Assembly: GCA_035538795.1 (NCBI GenBank) | Contig: DATLJS010000038.1 | Location: 1 to 64,000, forward strand | Source of the DNA: JAJZGK01 sp035538795 | GTDB lineage: Bacteria > Pseudomonadota > Alphaproteobacteria > Rhodospirillales > Magnetospirillaceae | Length of the DNA: 64,000 nt | Reading direction: 5' to 3' | Part shown: piece by piece, positions 1 to 11,200 of the stretch | Layout: the number at the start of each line of letters is the position of its first letter | Position numbering within the stretch: the stretch's first letter is position 1 | Program-made: the position numbers and the translations under genes | Notes under the pieces: generated by a model | Told to the model about the DNA's origin: nothing | The model's input: only the letters and a program-made list of their open reading frames with translations | Databases searched by the model: none

Positions 1-3000
1 CGACCCCGACCCCGACGCCGCCGGTCGTTCCCGTCACGCCGCCGGTGACGCCCGCCACCATTCCGGCGACGACGCCGATCAATTACGCGCCGACCACCAA
101 CCTGACCCATACCGTGTCCCTGACCACGGCCGCAGCCAGCACCATTTTCGGCAGCGATCCCAACTACACCCTGATGGGGGGGAACGCCGAAAGCATCTAT
201 GCGGAAAGCGTGCAGACCGGATCGGCGCTGGACTTGCAGCATACAAACTGGACGGTCATCGCCAACGGCAACGCCGCCACGATTACGCTGCCGGCGGCGG
301 CGACCAAGTTCGATTACGGCCAGGATGCCGGGTTGGGAAGTGACACCTTGTACGCCAACACGGCGGCCAGCCCGGATGCGTCGAAACCGACCCTCAGTAT
401 GGCCGCCGACAGCAACGGCGTCACCGCTGATCTCAGCTATGATTCCGTCAATGTTCTCAATATCGAGAGCAACGGCTACATCAAGAATACCGAAGCTTAC
501 GGCTTTCACCATCTGACCGGCGGGTCGGGCGACGATCTGTTCAATGTGACGTCGGCCTACAGCATGTCTATCGACGGCGGGTCGGGCAGCGACACCCTGC
601 ACCTGATCGGCAATGGCGCCACCGTCAACATGTCGTCGGCGACGGTCACTGGCTCCAACGTCCTGACTCTGGTCAATGTCGAACATGTGCAGGGCAGCGA
701 GTCCAACGATCTGTTCCTGATGGGAACGGCGGCCGAGACGATCAGCGGCAATGGCGGCACCGACGTTCTGTCGTTCCAGAACGTCAGCCAGAACGTCACG
801 GTCGAATTGAACAGTTACGGCTTCGGCTCGGCTACGGTGGGGACGCAGACGGACCTGATCGAAGGCATCTCCATCGTCATCGGCGGGGCGGGCAACGACG
901 TCATCGTCGCCTCGTATGACGGGGCGACCCTGTATGGCGGCGCCGGCAACGATACGCTGATCGGCGGGCTGGGCGACGACAGCCTGGACGGCGGCGCTGG
1001 CACCAACGTTCTGAGCTATGCCAACGCCAGTGATTCCGGCGTTTCCATACTGCTGGCCGACACGGCTTTGTTGAGCGGCACGGCCAGCGGCGGATCGGTC
1101 GGCAGCGATACCTTCACCAATATGGAGCGCTATGTCGGCACCGCTTATGCCGATACGTTCCAGCTTCTCAGCAGCGATACCAAGCTGCTAAAGGGATCGG
1201 CCGTCATCGACGGCGGCGCGGGCAGCGACCAGGTGTTCGTCGATACCACGGGCAACCTGACGGTGACGATGAATTCCAGCGGCGGCACCATCGTCAGCGC
1301 GGCGGGCGGTTCGGTCGGTTTGCTGAACATCGAGCGGGTGGCGGCGGGGCTTGGCGCCGACGTACTGACGGACGCCAGCGGCACGCATGTGCTGGCCGGC
1401 GGCTGGCTGTCGCAGGCCGATGCCGATCTGCTGGTGTCCAGCGCCAGCACCGTGACCGACGCCAATGGGACGAATCTGAGCTCGGGCAGTCTCGTGGATA
1501 TCAGCGGCAACGCCAGATTCCTGACCTACGAGGACGCCAGCCACGACGTTTACCGGGTCACGTGGAGCGCCGCTTCCGGCGTTCTGTCCCAGACGGCCCT
1601 GCTGATGACGCCGGAGGGGACGGCGAGCAACGGTTTCGTTCTGTCCCAAGACGGCCATTCGGCGGTCTATGACCAGGGGTTGTCGTTGTACTACTACAAC
1701 GCCGACACCAAGCATGTGGCCAATCTCGAAGCCCACGCCTCGCAGATGAGCACGTCCGGCGTCTTCGATCTATCCCGCGACGGCATCTGGGCCGCTTATG
1801 CCAACTATTCGTACCAGTCCGATTACGGCATCTCGGTCGTCAACACTCAGACAGGCGCCGAAGTTCTGAACTACGATTGGGGAAGCACGGCCATCAGCCA
1901 GGTGGCTTTTGCCGCCAACGGGCGGGAATTGTTCATTCTGAGCGGCGGTACCCTGAGTCTGTTGGAGATCGGCAACGACGGCTATAGCGCCTCCGACGGC
2001 GGCACGGTGTCCCTGTCGAACGTCACGGGCTTCACCGTGGCGGCCAACGGCACCAAGCTGGTCTACAGCGCCGCAGACGGTTTCTATTACGCGAGCGAGA
2101 AGAACGGCGTTTGGACCACGACCAATCTTGTATCAGCGGACGAGATGCTGGCCTCGCCCACCGGGACCATTTCCGAGAATGGGCGCTTCGTCGCCTATTG
2201 GGACGACGGCGGCACCACCTCCTCGCCGGTGATTTATGACACCCTGACCGACACCACCGTGACGCTGGGGGCCTTGAGCGGCGATCTGAACGCCAAGAAT
2301 CTGACCTTCAGCGACGACGGCCATTATCTGTTCGTCACCACCAATTCCGGCGTCGTCAGCGAAGTGAATCCCTATTTCACCGCCTCGACCGGCGACGCCA
2401 ACACGCTGATCGGCGGCAATGGCGCCGACACCTTGATCGGCGGTTTGGATATTTCCTCCTCCAGCCTGCTCAGCGTCGCCTATGGCGGCGGCGACCCGCT
2501 GACCACGATCAACGCCGGCAATACGCTGATCGCCGGCAGCGGCACCATGGTGATGATCGGCGGCGGCGGCTCCAACGACTTCGTGCTGCAAGCCTCGTCG
2601 CTGGGGCATGAAACCATTCTGGGCGGCGGCCTGGGGGCGAACCAGCTTCTGAACCTGTCGGCGGTCACCGCCAATCTGACGGTCGACCTGGGGTCGTCGA
2701 TCTATGACGAGACGGCCAACCAGCTGATTTTGTCCAATGCCAGCGGCGCGGTTCTGGCCAACGACTACATATCGAATATCGGCAACGTTATCGGCGGCGC
2801 CGGAGCGACCTCGGTGCTGATCGGCAATCAGAACGGCAATACGCTGATTGCCGGTTCGGGCGCGGCCACCACGTTCGTCGGCCACGGCGGCGCGGATCAG
2901 ATTTATTTCGGCGCCCACACCAACGTGATGATCCTGACCGACGATTACCACGCCGAGACGGTTCACCTGGACAACGCCGCCAGCGCCAAGGAATATCTCG

Positions 3001-6000
3001 AGGCCGAAGGCGAGGTGGGGCTGATCGGCGGAACGAAGGTTTCCAACGATCTGGTTCTGTATTTCAGCGGTGAATCGGGCGGCGGCTCGATTGTCTTCGC
3101 CGACTATTTCCTGAGTTCCAACAGCAACGTACTGCTGGAAATCGTCGATGGCGGCACCTTCGTGCGCACCAACGGCGAAACGACCGTTACCGCCCATCTG
3201 ACCTCGTCGCTGGGGTCGATGACCCTCAGCACGCTGATCGCCGGCACCACCGGCGCCGACTTCCTGATGGCCGACCACAGCAATATGCTGCTGCTGGGCA
3301 GCTCCGCCGCCTTGTCCCAGGGAGTCTCCAGCCACGGCGACGATTTCTTCGTCAACGGCAACAACGAAGTGGTGATCGGAGCCAGCGGCGCGGACGATAC
3401 GGCTTATTACAGCCAGCGCACGACCGGCATTACCGCCGATCTCAGCGTCGGCTATACGGTGACGCTGAACCTGAGCGGCAGCAACGTCCTGGGCGATACG
3501 GCGTCGCACGTCTTCAGCGGCATGAACGTGGTGACTGCCGCCGGTTCGACGGATTACCTTTACAGCATCGATGAAATCGTCGGCACCAATTACGGCGACA
3601 AGCTGATCGGCGGTCATTACAGCACCTCCAACAGCGCCTATGGCAATGACGTGGCTTTCCGGGTCGGCACCGGCGCCAACACCGTGGTCAATGCCGGCGC
3701 TTTGGGGACCAGCGGGACCGTGAATTCGGTTTCGACCAACCTGGCGTCGCTGTACCTGTCGGGCAGCCTGCAAAGCGGTACGTATTATGCCTCGACCGGC
3801 GTGCTCGTCGATTATCTGGCTAGCGGCGGCGGCATCACCGCCGATCTGTCGGCTTGGGACACCACCCAGCTCTATACGGAAAGCCTGACGGGCGGGTACG
3901 TCGAGAAAATAACCAAAAGCGGCACGGTCGTGCATGACGGTGTTACCGATACCCTGTATGGCGTCAGCGACATTCGCGGTTCGGCCTATGACGACATGAT
4001 CACCTTGTCGCTGGCGGGCAGTTTCGTCCGCTCCAGCAAGGGCAACGACACCTATGTCGCCATGGCCAGCAGCAACACCATGGATTATTCGGACGCGGTT
4101 GGCGGAGCCCTGATCAACCTGTCGGGCTCGACGACCTATCTCAACTGGACCCTGTCCGACGGCAACACCATCACGCTGACTTTGGCCGGGGACGGCCAAT
4201 ACGGCACGGTGGCGCACGACTACACCAAGGGCGCCTTTTATACCGACACGCTGGTCAGCGCCGCCGGCAGCTTCACCGACATCCAGATGAGCAATGACGG
4301 CGGCGCCCTGATCGGCACTGGCTGGACCAGCGGCAACGTCACCATGGATTTGCAGGGGCTGGATTCCACCTCCGGCGCCTTGATCGACATTGCCGGCAAC
4401 GGAACCTATGGTGTGGTGTCGGGCTGGAACGGCAGTTCCTCGATCCTGTTCAGCGACGTGGTGGCGATCAAAGGCACCGCCGGCAACGACACCTTCGTGC
4501 TGTCGGGCAGCGAAAACCCGGAAACCCTGATCGGCAACGGCGGCACCGATGTGCTGGATGTGGCGAACGTGGGCTGGCACACTTGGAACGGCTCCACCGT
4601 GTCCTTGACCCTGCTCGGGGAATCCGTCGTGCTGTCCAGCATTTCGCTGGTGTCGAATGAAATCACCGAAAGCGGATCGAGCCTGCTGCTGAACAATGTC
4701 AGTGGCGAGACGGCCAACGTCGCTACCTTATATCTGGCCGACGGTCAGGTTTTGTGGTCCGACGACGAGCTGTATTCGATCAAAGGCAGCCTGACGGCTT
4801 TACAGGCTTCTGGTTCGGTCGTCGGTGCGACGGCGGGCGATCTGATCGTCGCCGAGACGGGGGCCTTGTCGGGCATTTCCTATATCGACGGCAATTCCAG
4901 CCACGCCACCTTGGAACTGACCAACAGCGTCTTGGGCTCGGCCCTGGATTTCTCGGCCTACGCCAACTACCGCAATATCGAGGTGTTGCAAATCGACGGC
5001 CAGTCGTCGGGCGTGACGCTGAGCACCACCGCCCATACGGTCGGCATCACCGAATTGATGATGGATTTCTATTTCCTGACTCAAGGGTCGCCGAATTTCA
5101 CCACCGATCTGTCGGGGATGACCCTGTATCTGGGCGGCGGCGCGACGCACAACTACAGCACCTACAGCGTCATGACGCTGGACGCGGACAGCATGTCCCA
5201 CGTCGCCGGTTTCAGCGACGTCAAGGTGGGTGAATTCACCTATCACACCGCCACCGGCGATCTGACCTACAACGTCGATTCCGTGGTGGCGAATCTGGGG
5301 TATTGGGCCGCCGAAGCCGGTATCCACACCCTGGACCTGAGCAGCTTCCATGGCTACTCCTCCATCGCCCTGGCCAACTACAACGATGAAAGCCTGACTG
5401 TGCTGGGCGGTTCCGGCGCCGACCTGATTTCCATCGATGCGGCCAGCGGCGTCGCCGGAACCTTCGTCCTCGAAGGCGGAAACAGCGACGTTCTATATAT
5501 CAACACTACGATCGGCGGCAGCGGCCTGCAGGTGACGATGACCGGCAGCGGCTATGCCGTTTTGACCAACGGCGGCAACGACAAGATCACGCTGGAAGGC
5601 ATTCATCTTGTTCAAACCAGCACCAGCGAGGTGCTGGTGATGGGCGCCGACGTTCATACCGTGTCGTTGGATCTGGCCATCGGCGAAACCCTGAACTACA
5701 TCATGGCCGCCACCCAGGCCACCGGCGTTCTGACGGCGCAGGCGAGCGAGGGGGTGCAGACGGTCGTGCTGGCCAGCGGCTACACGGCCTATCTGTCGGT
5801 GGGCTATGATCCGGGCGACAGCTCCAGCAGCACCGGAGACCATGTGGTGGGCACGGCCACTCTTGGCGGCGATGTGGATCTGGCCTTCGGCAGCCATATC
5901 AACATGGATGTCTCGTCGGCCAGCAGCCACGATCTGATGGATGTGAACGGCCATGACTTCAATGCCGCCGGCGGCGATCTGAAAATCCTGGCCGAGGCGG

Positions 6001-6797
6001 GGTCGGTGCTGAACACCTATGACAGCATGGTCTTGATGACCAACATGCTGAGCGATACCGGCAGTTTCGCCCACATCACCGGGTTGGACAGCTATGCCGC
6101 CGACGGCGTGGCCCTGTCGTTGAGCTACAGCGACACCAGCATCACCCTGGTCGAGCATTACGCCTACAGCACCACCGGCAGCTATTACGGCGGCAACGGC
6201 AACGACGAATACATTGTCGGCGGCCATGGCGACCAGACTCTGTCGGGCGGCGGCGGCGCCGACGAAATCCTGGCGGTGTCGGGCGACGATACGGTGATCG
6301 TCGGCGATAACCGCTTCGCCTATTTGGACGGCGGGTCAGGCAGTTCGAAGCTGAGCTTCGCTTTTACCAGCGCGGCCACCATCGACCTGACCGGCAGCGG
6401 CGCATCGACGTCGGCCACCGTCACCGGGGGAAGCCATCGTTCCGACAGCGTCGAGCATTTCGACATGTTGGATCTGGCCAACAGCCACAGTTCGACCCTG
6501 GTGCTGAACGAGGATGCGGTTTATTCCGCCGCCAACGACAGCAACAGCCAGTTGACGGCGGCCGGGGTCAGCGCCAGCAACGCCAGCCATGCTCTGATCA
6601 TCGGCGGAACCAGCGGCGATGTGCTGAAGCTGAATCACGACAGCGACGTCGGCGGTTCGGGGTGGACGACGACGGGAGCGACCACCACTTTGACGGTGGA
6701 CGGCGCCAGTCACAGCTATCAGGTCTATACCAGCACTATCCACGGCGTGACCGAACATCTTTATGTCGATACCCACGTCAGCGTCAGCACAAGCTGA
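1..6797 (+). CDS. Giant RTX-like repeat protein (5' end outside window)
   Basis: The reading frame is open from base 3 and starts in a Thr/Pro repeat, so the gene begins upstream; the GTG at 45 is only the first in-window start codon and is unlikely to be used. At least 2260 residues are present. Counting from base 45, glycine/aspartate nonapeptide-like repeats (GGAGNDTL, GGLGDDSL) sit near residues 155-190, 277-325, 780-800 and 2047-2100, as in calcium-binding RTX proteins secreted by type I systems. Between them is a recurring module: a Tyr/Ser-Ala strand, GVxxDL, then an I-x-G-T/S-x-Y-x-D motif. Residues about 490-775 look different, with repeated SxDGxxxxY and DLSRDG turns suggestive of a TolB/WD-like beta-propeller. 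There is no cysteine-rich or membrane segment. A role as extracellular adhesin or surface-layer-like protein is inference; the adjacent outer-membrane factor belongs to an RND pump, not obviously to this protein. A bidirectional terminator follows. Confidence 0.85.
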   Translation, partial: TPTPTPPVVPVTPPVTPATIPATTPINYAPTTNLTHTVSLTTAAASTIFGSDPNYTLMGGNAESIYAESVQTGSALDLQHTNWTVIANGNAATITLPAAATKFDYGQDAGLGSDTLYANTAASPDASKPTLSMAADSNGVTADLSYDSVNVLNIESNGYIKNTEAYGFHHLTGGSGDDLFNVTSAYSMSIDGGSGSDTLHLIGNGATVNMSSATVTGSNVLTLVNVEHVQGSESNDLFLMGTAAETISGNGGTDVLSFQNVSQNVTVELNSYGFGSATVGTQTDLIEGISIVIGGAGNDVIVASYDGATLYGGAGNDTLIGGLGDDSLDGGAGTNVLSYANASDSGVSILLADTALLSGTASGGSVGSDTFTNMERYVGTAYADTFQLLSSDTKLLKGSAVIDGGAGSDQVFVDTTGNLTVTMNSSGGTIVSAAGGSVGLLNIERVAAGLGADVLTDASGTHVLAGGWLSQADADLLVSSASTVTDANGTNLSSGSLVDISGNARFLTYEDASHDVYRVTWSAASGVLSQTALLMTPEGTASNGFVLSQDGHSAVYDQGLSLYYYNADTKHVANLEAHASQMSTSGVFDLSRDGIWAAYANYSYQSDYGISVVNTQTGAEVLNYDWGSTAISQVAFAANGRELFILSGGTLSLLEIGNDGYSASDGGTVSLSNVTGFTVAANGTKLVYSAADGFYYASEKNGVWTTTNLVSADEMLASPTGTISENGRFVAYWDDGGTTSSPVIYDTLTDTTVTLGALSGDLNAKNLTFSDDGHYLFVTTNSGVVSEVNPYFTASTGDANTLIGGNGADTLIGGLDISSSSLLSVAYGGGDPLTTINAGNTLIAGSGTMVMIGGGGSNDFVLQASSLGHETILGGGLGANQLLNLSAVTANLTVDLGSSIYDETANQLILSNASGAVLANDYISNIGNVIGGAGATSVLIGNQNGNTLIAGSGAATTFVGHGGADQIYFGAHTNVMILTDDYHAETVHLDNAASAKEYLEAEGEVGLIGGTKVSNDLVLYFSGESGGGSIVFADYFLSSNSNVLLEIVDGGTFVRTNGETTVTAHLTSSLGSMTLSTLIAGTTGADFLMADHSNMLLLGSSAALSQGVSSHGDDFFVNGNNEVVIGASGADDTAYYSQRTTGITADLSVGYTVTLNLSGSNVLGDTASHVFSGMNVVTAAGSTDYLYSIDEIVGTNYGDKLIGGHYSTSNSAYGNDVAFRVGTGANTVVNAGALGTSGTVNSVSTNLASLYLSGSLQSGTYYASTGVLVDYLASGGGITADLSAWDTTQLYTESLTGGYVEKITKSGTVVHDGVTDTLYGVSDIRGSAYDDMITLSLAGSFVRSSKGNDTYVAMASSNTMDYSDAVGGALINLSGSTTYLNWTLSDGNTITLTLAGDGQYGTVAHDYTKGAFYTDTLVSAAGSFTDIQMSNDGGALIGTGWTSGNVTMDLQGLDSTSGALIDIAGNGTYGVVSGWNGSSSILFSDVVAIKGTAGNDTFVLSGSENPETLIGNGGTDVLDVANVGWHTWNGSTVSLTLLGESVVLSSISLVSNEITESGSSLLLNNVSGETANVATLYLADGQVLWSDDELYSIKGSLTALQASGSVVGATAGDLIVAETGALSGISYIDGNSSHATLELTNSVLGSALDFSAYANYRNIEVLQIDGQSSGVTLSTTAHTVGITELMMDFYFLTQGSPNFTTDLSGMTLYLGGGATHNYSTYSVMTLDADSMSHVAGFSDVKVGEFTYHTATGDLTYNVDSVVANLGYWAAEAGIHTLDLSSFHGYSSIALANYNDESLTVLGGSGADLISIDAASGVAGTFVLEGGNSDVLYINTTIGGSGLQVTMTGSGYAVLTNGGNDKITLEGIHLVQTSTSEVLVMGADVHTVSLDLAIGETLNYIMAATQATGVLTAQASEGVQTVVLASGYTAYLSVGYDPGDSSSSTGDHVVGTATLGGDVDLAFGSHINMDVSSASSHDLMDVNGHDFNAAGGDLKILAEAGSVLNTYDSMVLMTNMLSDTGSFAHITGLDSYAADGVALSLSYSDTSITLVEHYAYSTTGSYYGGNGNDEYIVGGHGDQTLSGGGGADEILAVSGDDTVIVGDNRFAYLDGGSGSSKLSFAFTSAATIDLTGSGASTSATVTGGSHRSDSVEHFDMLDLANSHSSTLVLNEDAVYSAANDSNSQLTAAGVSASNASHALIIGGTSGDVLKLNHDSDVGGSGWTTTGATTTLTVDGASHSYQVYTSTIHGVTEHLYVDTHVSVSTS

Positions 6798-6816
6798 CCA
6801 TCAGTCCTGATGACTG

Positions 6817-6854
6817 AAAAAAGGCCCGGAGGCGCAATAGCCCCCGGGCCTTTT
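6817..6854. terminator. Bidirectional intrinsic terminator
   Basis: A GC-rich stem (AAAGGCCCGG pairing with CCGGGCCTTTT) has an A-run on its left and a T-run on its right. It therefore reads as a terminator for the RTX gene on the plus strand and for the efflux operon on the minus strand. The two genes converge here. Confidence 0.9.
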
Positions 6855-6882
6855 CACTTTTATTCGCCGCTCGGCGCTGGGC

Positions 6883-8298
6883 TTAGGGCTGTCCCTCCCA
6901 GCCGCCGCCCAGGGCCTTGTACAGGCTGACCACGGCTTCAAGGTGGGACAAGCGGGCCTGAACCAGCGTGTCCTGGGCCGAGAACAGGGTGCGCTGGGTG
7001 TTCAGCACGGTGGTGATTTCCGCCACGCCGCCGCGCAACTGGTCCATCGACAGCTCATAGGCGCGGCGGGCGGTTTCCTCGGCCCGGCGCTGGGCCGCTT
7101 CCTGCTGGTCGGTCTTGCGCACGGCGATCAGGGCGTTGTCCACGTCGATGAAGGCCGACAGCACCGCCTTGCGATAGGTGGCGACCAACTCGTCGTAGCG
7201 CGCGCGCTTGTATTCGACTTCGCCTTCCAAGGCGCCGCCATGGAAAATGGATTGGGTCACCGATCCGGCCAACGACCATAACAGGCTGGTGGGCTGGATC
7301 AGATTGTTCAGGGCGTTGCTTTCGTACCCTAAGCCGCCGGTCAGGGATACGCTGGGGAACAGGGCGGCGCGAGCCACCGTGATGTCGGCGTTGGCGGCGA
7401 TCAGGTTTTGCTCGGCATATTGCACGTCGGGGCGGCGCATCAACAGTTCCGAGGGCAGGCCGCCCTTGACGGCCGGCAGGGCGATGCCGGTCAGGCCGGC
7501 GCCCTTGGGGTCGATCTGCTCGGGCAGCTTGCCGATCAGCAGGGCCAGGGCGGTCTTGTTCTCGCCCAGGCTTTGCTCCAGCGGCGGAATGGCGGCGGCC
7601 AGGGTGGCCACCTCGTTCTCCTGCTGGGCGACATCCAGATCGGTGGCGGTGCCGGCGCGGAACTTGTCTTGAATGGCAGACAGCACTTCCTGGCCGTTGG
7701 CCAGATTGGAGTGGGCGAAGGTCAGGCGTTCTTGCAGGCTGAGAATGGTGAAATAGGTATCGGCCAGACTGGCTTGGGTGGTCAGGCCCACGGTCTGCCG
7801 GTCGAAGCGGCTGGCCTGGGCGCTGGCCAGGGCCGAAGCGCTGGTGGCGGCGTTCTTGCCCCAGAAGTCGATCTCATAGGAGGTCGACAGCTTGGCGGTA
7901 ATGTTGTTGGACAGGGTCGGCTTGGTATTGCCGCCGCTGGTCTTGCTGGTGACGGGCGTCTGGCTGCGCGAGGGAGCCAGGCTGGCATCCAGGGTGGGCA
8001 GCAGCGAAGCGCCGTCGATCTTGGCGGTGGCGTCGGCCTCGCGGATGCGGGCGACGGCGGCGGCGATATCCAGATTGTCGGCCAGCGACGCCTGCATATA
8101 GCTGTTCAATTCATCGGAACCGAAAGCCGTCCACCAGCCGGTCGACGGCCAGGACGTTTGATCGGCGTTTTCCTGCCAGCCCTTGGGCGTGGCGGTTTCG
8201 GGGCGGGCGTAAGGATCGCCGACATCGCAGGCGCCCAACGCCAGCGGCAGGAACAGAACGAACGAGGCGAGCAGGGGGCGGTTAAGCGTCTTGGACAT
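6883..8298 (-). CDS. NodT/OprM-family outer-membrane efflux lipoprotein
   Basis: Outer-membrane channel subunit of a tripartite RND pump, about 471 residues. I chose the ATG at 8298 (MSKTLNRPLL) because it puts a signal peptide at the very N-terminus ending in a lipobox, LALGAC, so Cys is the lipidated residue; a longer frame up to 8352 adds a non-signal-like stretch. An AGGGA precedes this ATG. Two outer-membrane-efflux (OEP) repeats follow, each rich in long alpha-helix typical of the TolC tunnel. The conserved RRPDV and ALFPSVSL motifs are present. The start overlaps the end of the upstream RND gene by 17 bp, so the genes are translationally linked as the last member of the operon. Annotated relatives are usually called NodT family; the substrate cannot be read from sequence. 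Confidence 0.95.
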   Translation of the reverse strand: MSKTLNRPLLASFVLFLPLALGACDVGDPYARPETATPKGWQENADQTSWPSTGWWTAFGSDELNSYMQASLADNLDIAAAVARIREADATAKIDGASLLPTLDASLAPSRSQTPVTSKTSGGNTKPTLSNNITAKLSTSYEIDFWGKNAATSASALASAQASRFDRQTVGLTTQASLADTYFTILSLQERLTFAHSNLANGQEVLSAIQDKFRAGTATDLDVAQQENEVATLAAAIPPLEQSLGENKTALALLIGKLPEQIDPKGAGLTGIALPAVKGGLPSELLMRRPDVQYAEQNLIAANADITVARAALFPSVSLTGGLGYESNALNNLIQPTSLLWSLAGSVTQSIFHGGALEGEVEYKRARYDELVATYRKAVLSAFIDVDNALIAVRKTDQQEAAQRRAEETARRAYELSMDQLRGGVAEITTVLNTQRTLFSAQDTLVQARLSHLEAVVSLYKALGGGWEGQP

Positions 8299-11200
8299 TA
8301 TGCATCCCTGTGGAAAGACGGGTTTCGGCCCGGGCCTTGCGCCAGCGGGCAAGACGGCCCAGGGCCAGATAGACCACCGGAGTGGTGTAAAGGGTCAGAA
8401 GCTGAGACACCAGCAAACCGCCGACGATGGAAATGCCCAGCGGCTGGCGCATCTCCGAGCCGGTGCCGGTGCCAAGGGCCAGCGGAACGGCCCCCAGGAC
8501 GGCGGCCAGGGTGGTCATGGTGATGGGGCGGAAGCGGTGCTTGCAGGCCTCCATGATGGCGCGCTCGGGAGAGATGCCCCGCTTGCGCTCGGCTTCGATG
8601 GCGAAGTCCACCAGCATGATGCCGTTCTTTTTGACGATGCCCATCAGCAAGATCACGCCGATGACGCTGATGATGGAAAGCTCGGTGCCCGAGATCAGCA
8701 GGGCCAGCAAGGCCCCGATGCCCGCCGACGGTAGGGTCGAGATGATCGTCACCGGATGCAGCCAGCTTTCGTACAGCACGCCAAGCACGATGTAGATGGC
8801 CAGCAAGGCCGCCATGATCAGCATGGGCTGATTGCGGGTGGTGTCGGCGAAGGCTTTGGCATTGCCGGCGAATTCCGTATGCACGCTGGCGGGCATGCCG
8901 ATTTCCAGGGCGGCTTTCTGCACGGCTTCGGTCGCGACGCTGAGGGGCGTTCCGGGCAGCAGGTTGAAAGACAGGGCCGATGCCGGGAACTGTCCCTGAT
9001 GGTTGACAGACGGCGCCATGGGATCAATCTGGAAATGGGCCACCGCCGACAGCGGCACCTGGGCGCCGGAACTGGACGCGACATAGATCCGCTGCAGGGC
9101 CGTGGCTTCCTCTTGCAGATCGGTGCTGACTTCCAGAACCACATGATACTGGTTGCGCTGGGTGTAGATGGTGGAAATCTGCCGTTGCGAGAAGGCGTCC
9201 TGCAAGGCGTTGTCGATCGACGTCATGTCCAGCCCCAGGCGGGCGGCGGCGTCTCGGTCGACGACGACGGTTTCTTGCGAGGTGGCGTCGTCCTGATCGC
9301 TGGTGACGTCGACCAGCCCGGGTTCGGCCCGCAGGCGGTCGATCAGCTTGGGCGTCCAGGTCTTCAGATCGTCCAGGGATTCGCTGGACAGGACGAACTG
9401 ATATTGCGACCGGGGCGAGCGTCCGCCGATGAACAGATCCTGGGCCGGCATCAGGAAGACGTTGACGCCGGGGATCGCGGCCAGCTTGGGGCGCAGGCGG
9501 GCGATCACCTTGTCGGCGGACAGCTTGCGCTCGGCAATGGGCTTCAGGGTGATGAACATGCGGCCCGTGTTGGAGCCAGACGGGCCGGGACCGCCCGAGC
9601 CGACGAACGAGGCCGCGCGTTCGACCGCCGGATCATTCAGCAGAACCTCGACCACCTTTTGCTGTTTGGCGGCCAGATCGCGGAACGAGACGTCGATGCG
9701 GGCTTCGGTCATGCCCATCACCAGGCCGGTATCCTGCTGGGGGAACAGGCCTTTCGGCACCACGCCGTACAGATAGATGGTGAAGGCGATGGTACCGGCC
9801 ATCACGCACAGCATGACGATCTGGTGGCGCATCACCCAGGACAGGCCGTTCAGATAGGTGCGCTGGGCCCTGCTCATCAGGCTTTCGCCCCAATGCAGGT
9901 GCATCTTGCGGGGCTTGTTGGCGCGCAGGTGCATCAGGTGGCCGTAGACCACCGGGGTGACGGTGATGGACACCAGCATGGAAATCATGATCGACGCGGT
10001 CAAGGTGACGGCGAACTCGCGGAACATGCGCCCCACCACGCCGCCCATGAACAGCAGGGGAATGAACACCGCCACCAGGGAAATACTGATGGAAATGACG
10101 GTGAAGGTGATCTCCTTGGCCCCCTTCACGGCGGCGCTCAGGGGCGAATCGCCATTTTCCACATGGCGGGCGATGTTTTCGATCATGACGATGGCGTCGT
10201 CGACGACGAAGCCCACGGAAATGGTCAAGGCCATCAGCGAGATGTTGTTCAGGCTGTAGCCCAGCAGCCACATGGCGGCGAAGGTGCCGGCCAGGGACAG
10301 CGGGACGGTGACGCTGGCGGCCACGGTGGGGGTCAGGCGTCCCAGCGAGAACAGCACCACCAGGATCACAAGCCCGGTTGTGATCAGCAAGGTGCGTTCG
10401 ACATCGTGGACGCTGGCGCGGATGGTGGTGGTGCGGTCGTTGACCACCGTGACCTCGGCTCCGGCCGGCAGCCAGCTTTCCAACTGGGGCAGGACGGCGT
10501 TGATGCGGTCGACGGTTTCGATGATGTTGGCGTCGGCCTGTTTCTGGATGATGACCAGAACGGCTTTCTTGCGGTCGGCCCAGCCGGCCTGGCGGTCATT
10601 CTCCTGGCCGGGCAGCACCTTGGCGACGTCGCTCAGGCGGACGATGGCGCCGTTGGTGGTTTTGACGATCAGCGGCGCGTAGTCGGCGGCGCTGGTCAAC
10701 TGGTCGTTGGCGCCGATGGCATATCCCTGGTCCAGACCGTCCAGGCTGCCCTTGGGTTTGTTGGCGTTGGCGCCGGATATGGCGGTGCGCAAATCTTCCA
10801 GCCCGACGCCCATGGCGGCCAGGGCCGAGGGATTGGCCTGGATGCGCACGGCCGGTTTGACGGCGCCGCCGACGCTGACCTGGGAAACGCCTTCAAGCTG
10901 CGAGATGCTCTGCGCCAGAATGGTGTCGGAGACGTCGTAAAGCTTCGACAGCGGCAGGTTTTCCGACGTTACGCCCAGCACCATGATGGGCATGTCGGCG
11001 GGATTGGCCTTGCGGTAGGTCGGCGGGTTCGGCATGTCGGCGGGCAAATCGCCGCCCGACGCGTTCAGGGCGGCCTGAACGTCCTTGGCGGCGCTGTCGA
11101 CGCTGCGCGACAGATCGAACTGGATGATGATGCTGGCCGAGCCCTGGCTGCTGGAGGAGGTCATCTCGGACACGCCGGCGATTTCGCCCAGGCGGCGCTC

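Noticed and set aside
45..47. GTG as true start of the RTX gene
   Set aside because: The Thr/Pro frame is open to the window edge, and no ribosome site precedes it.
2133..4580. Long open frame (about 815 codons) antisense to the RTX gene
   Set aside because: Low-complexity His/Gly/Gln/Ala text caused by the Gly/Asp-rich codons of the real gene in high-G+C DNA; no domain or ribosome site.
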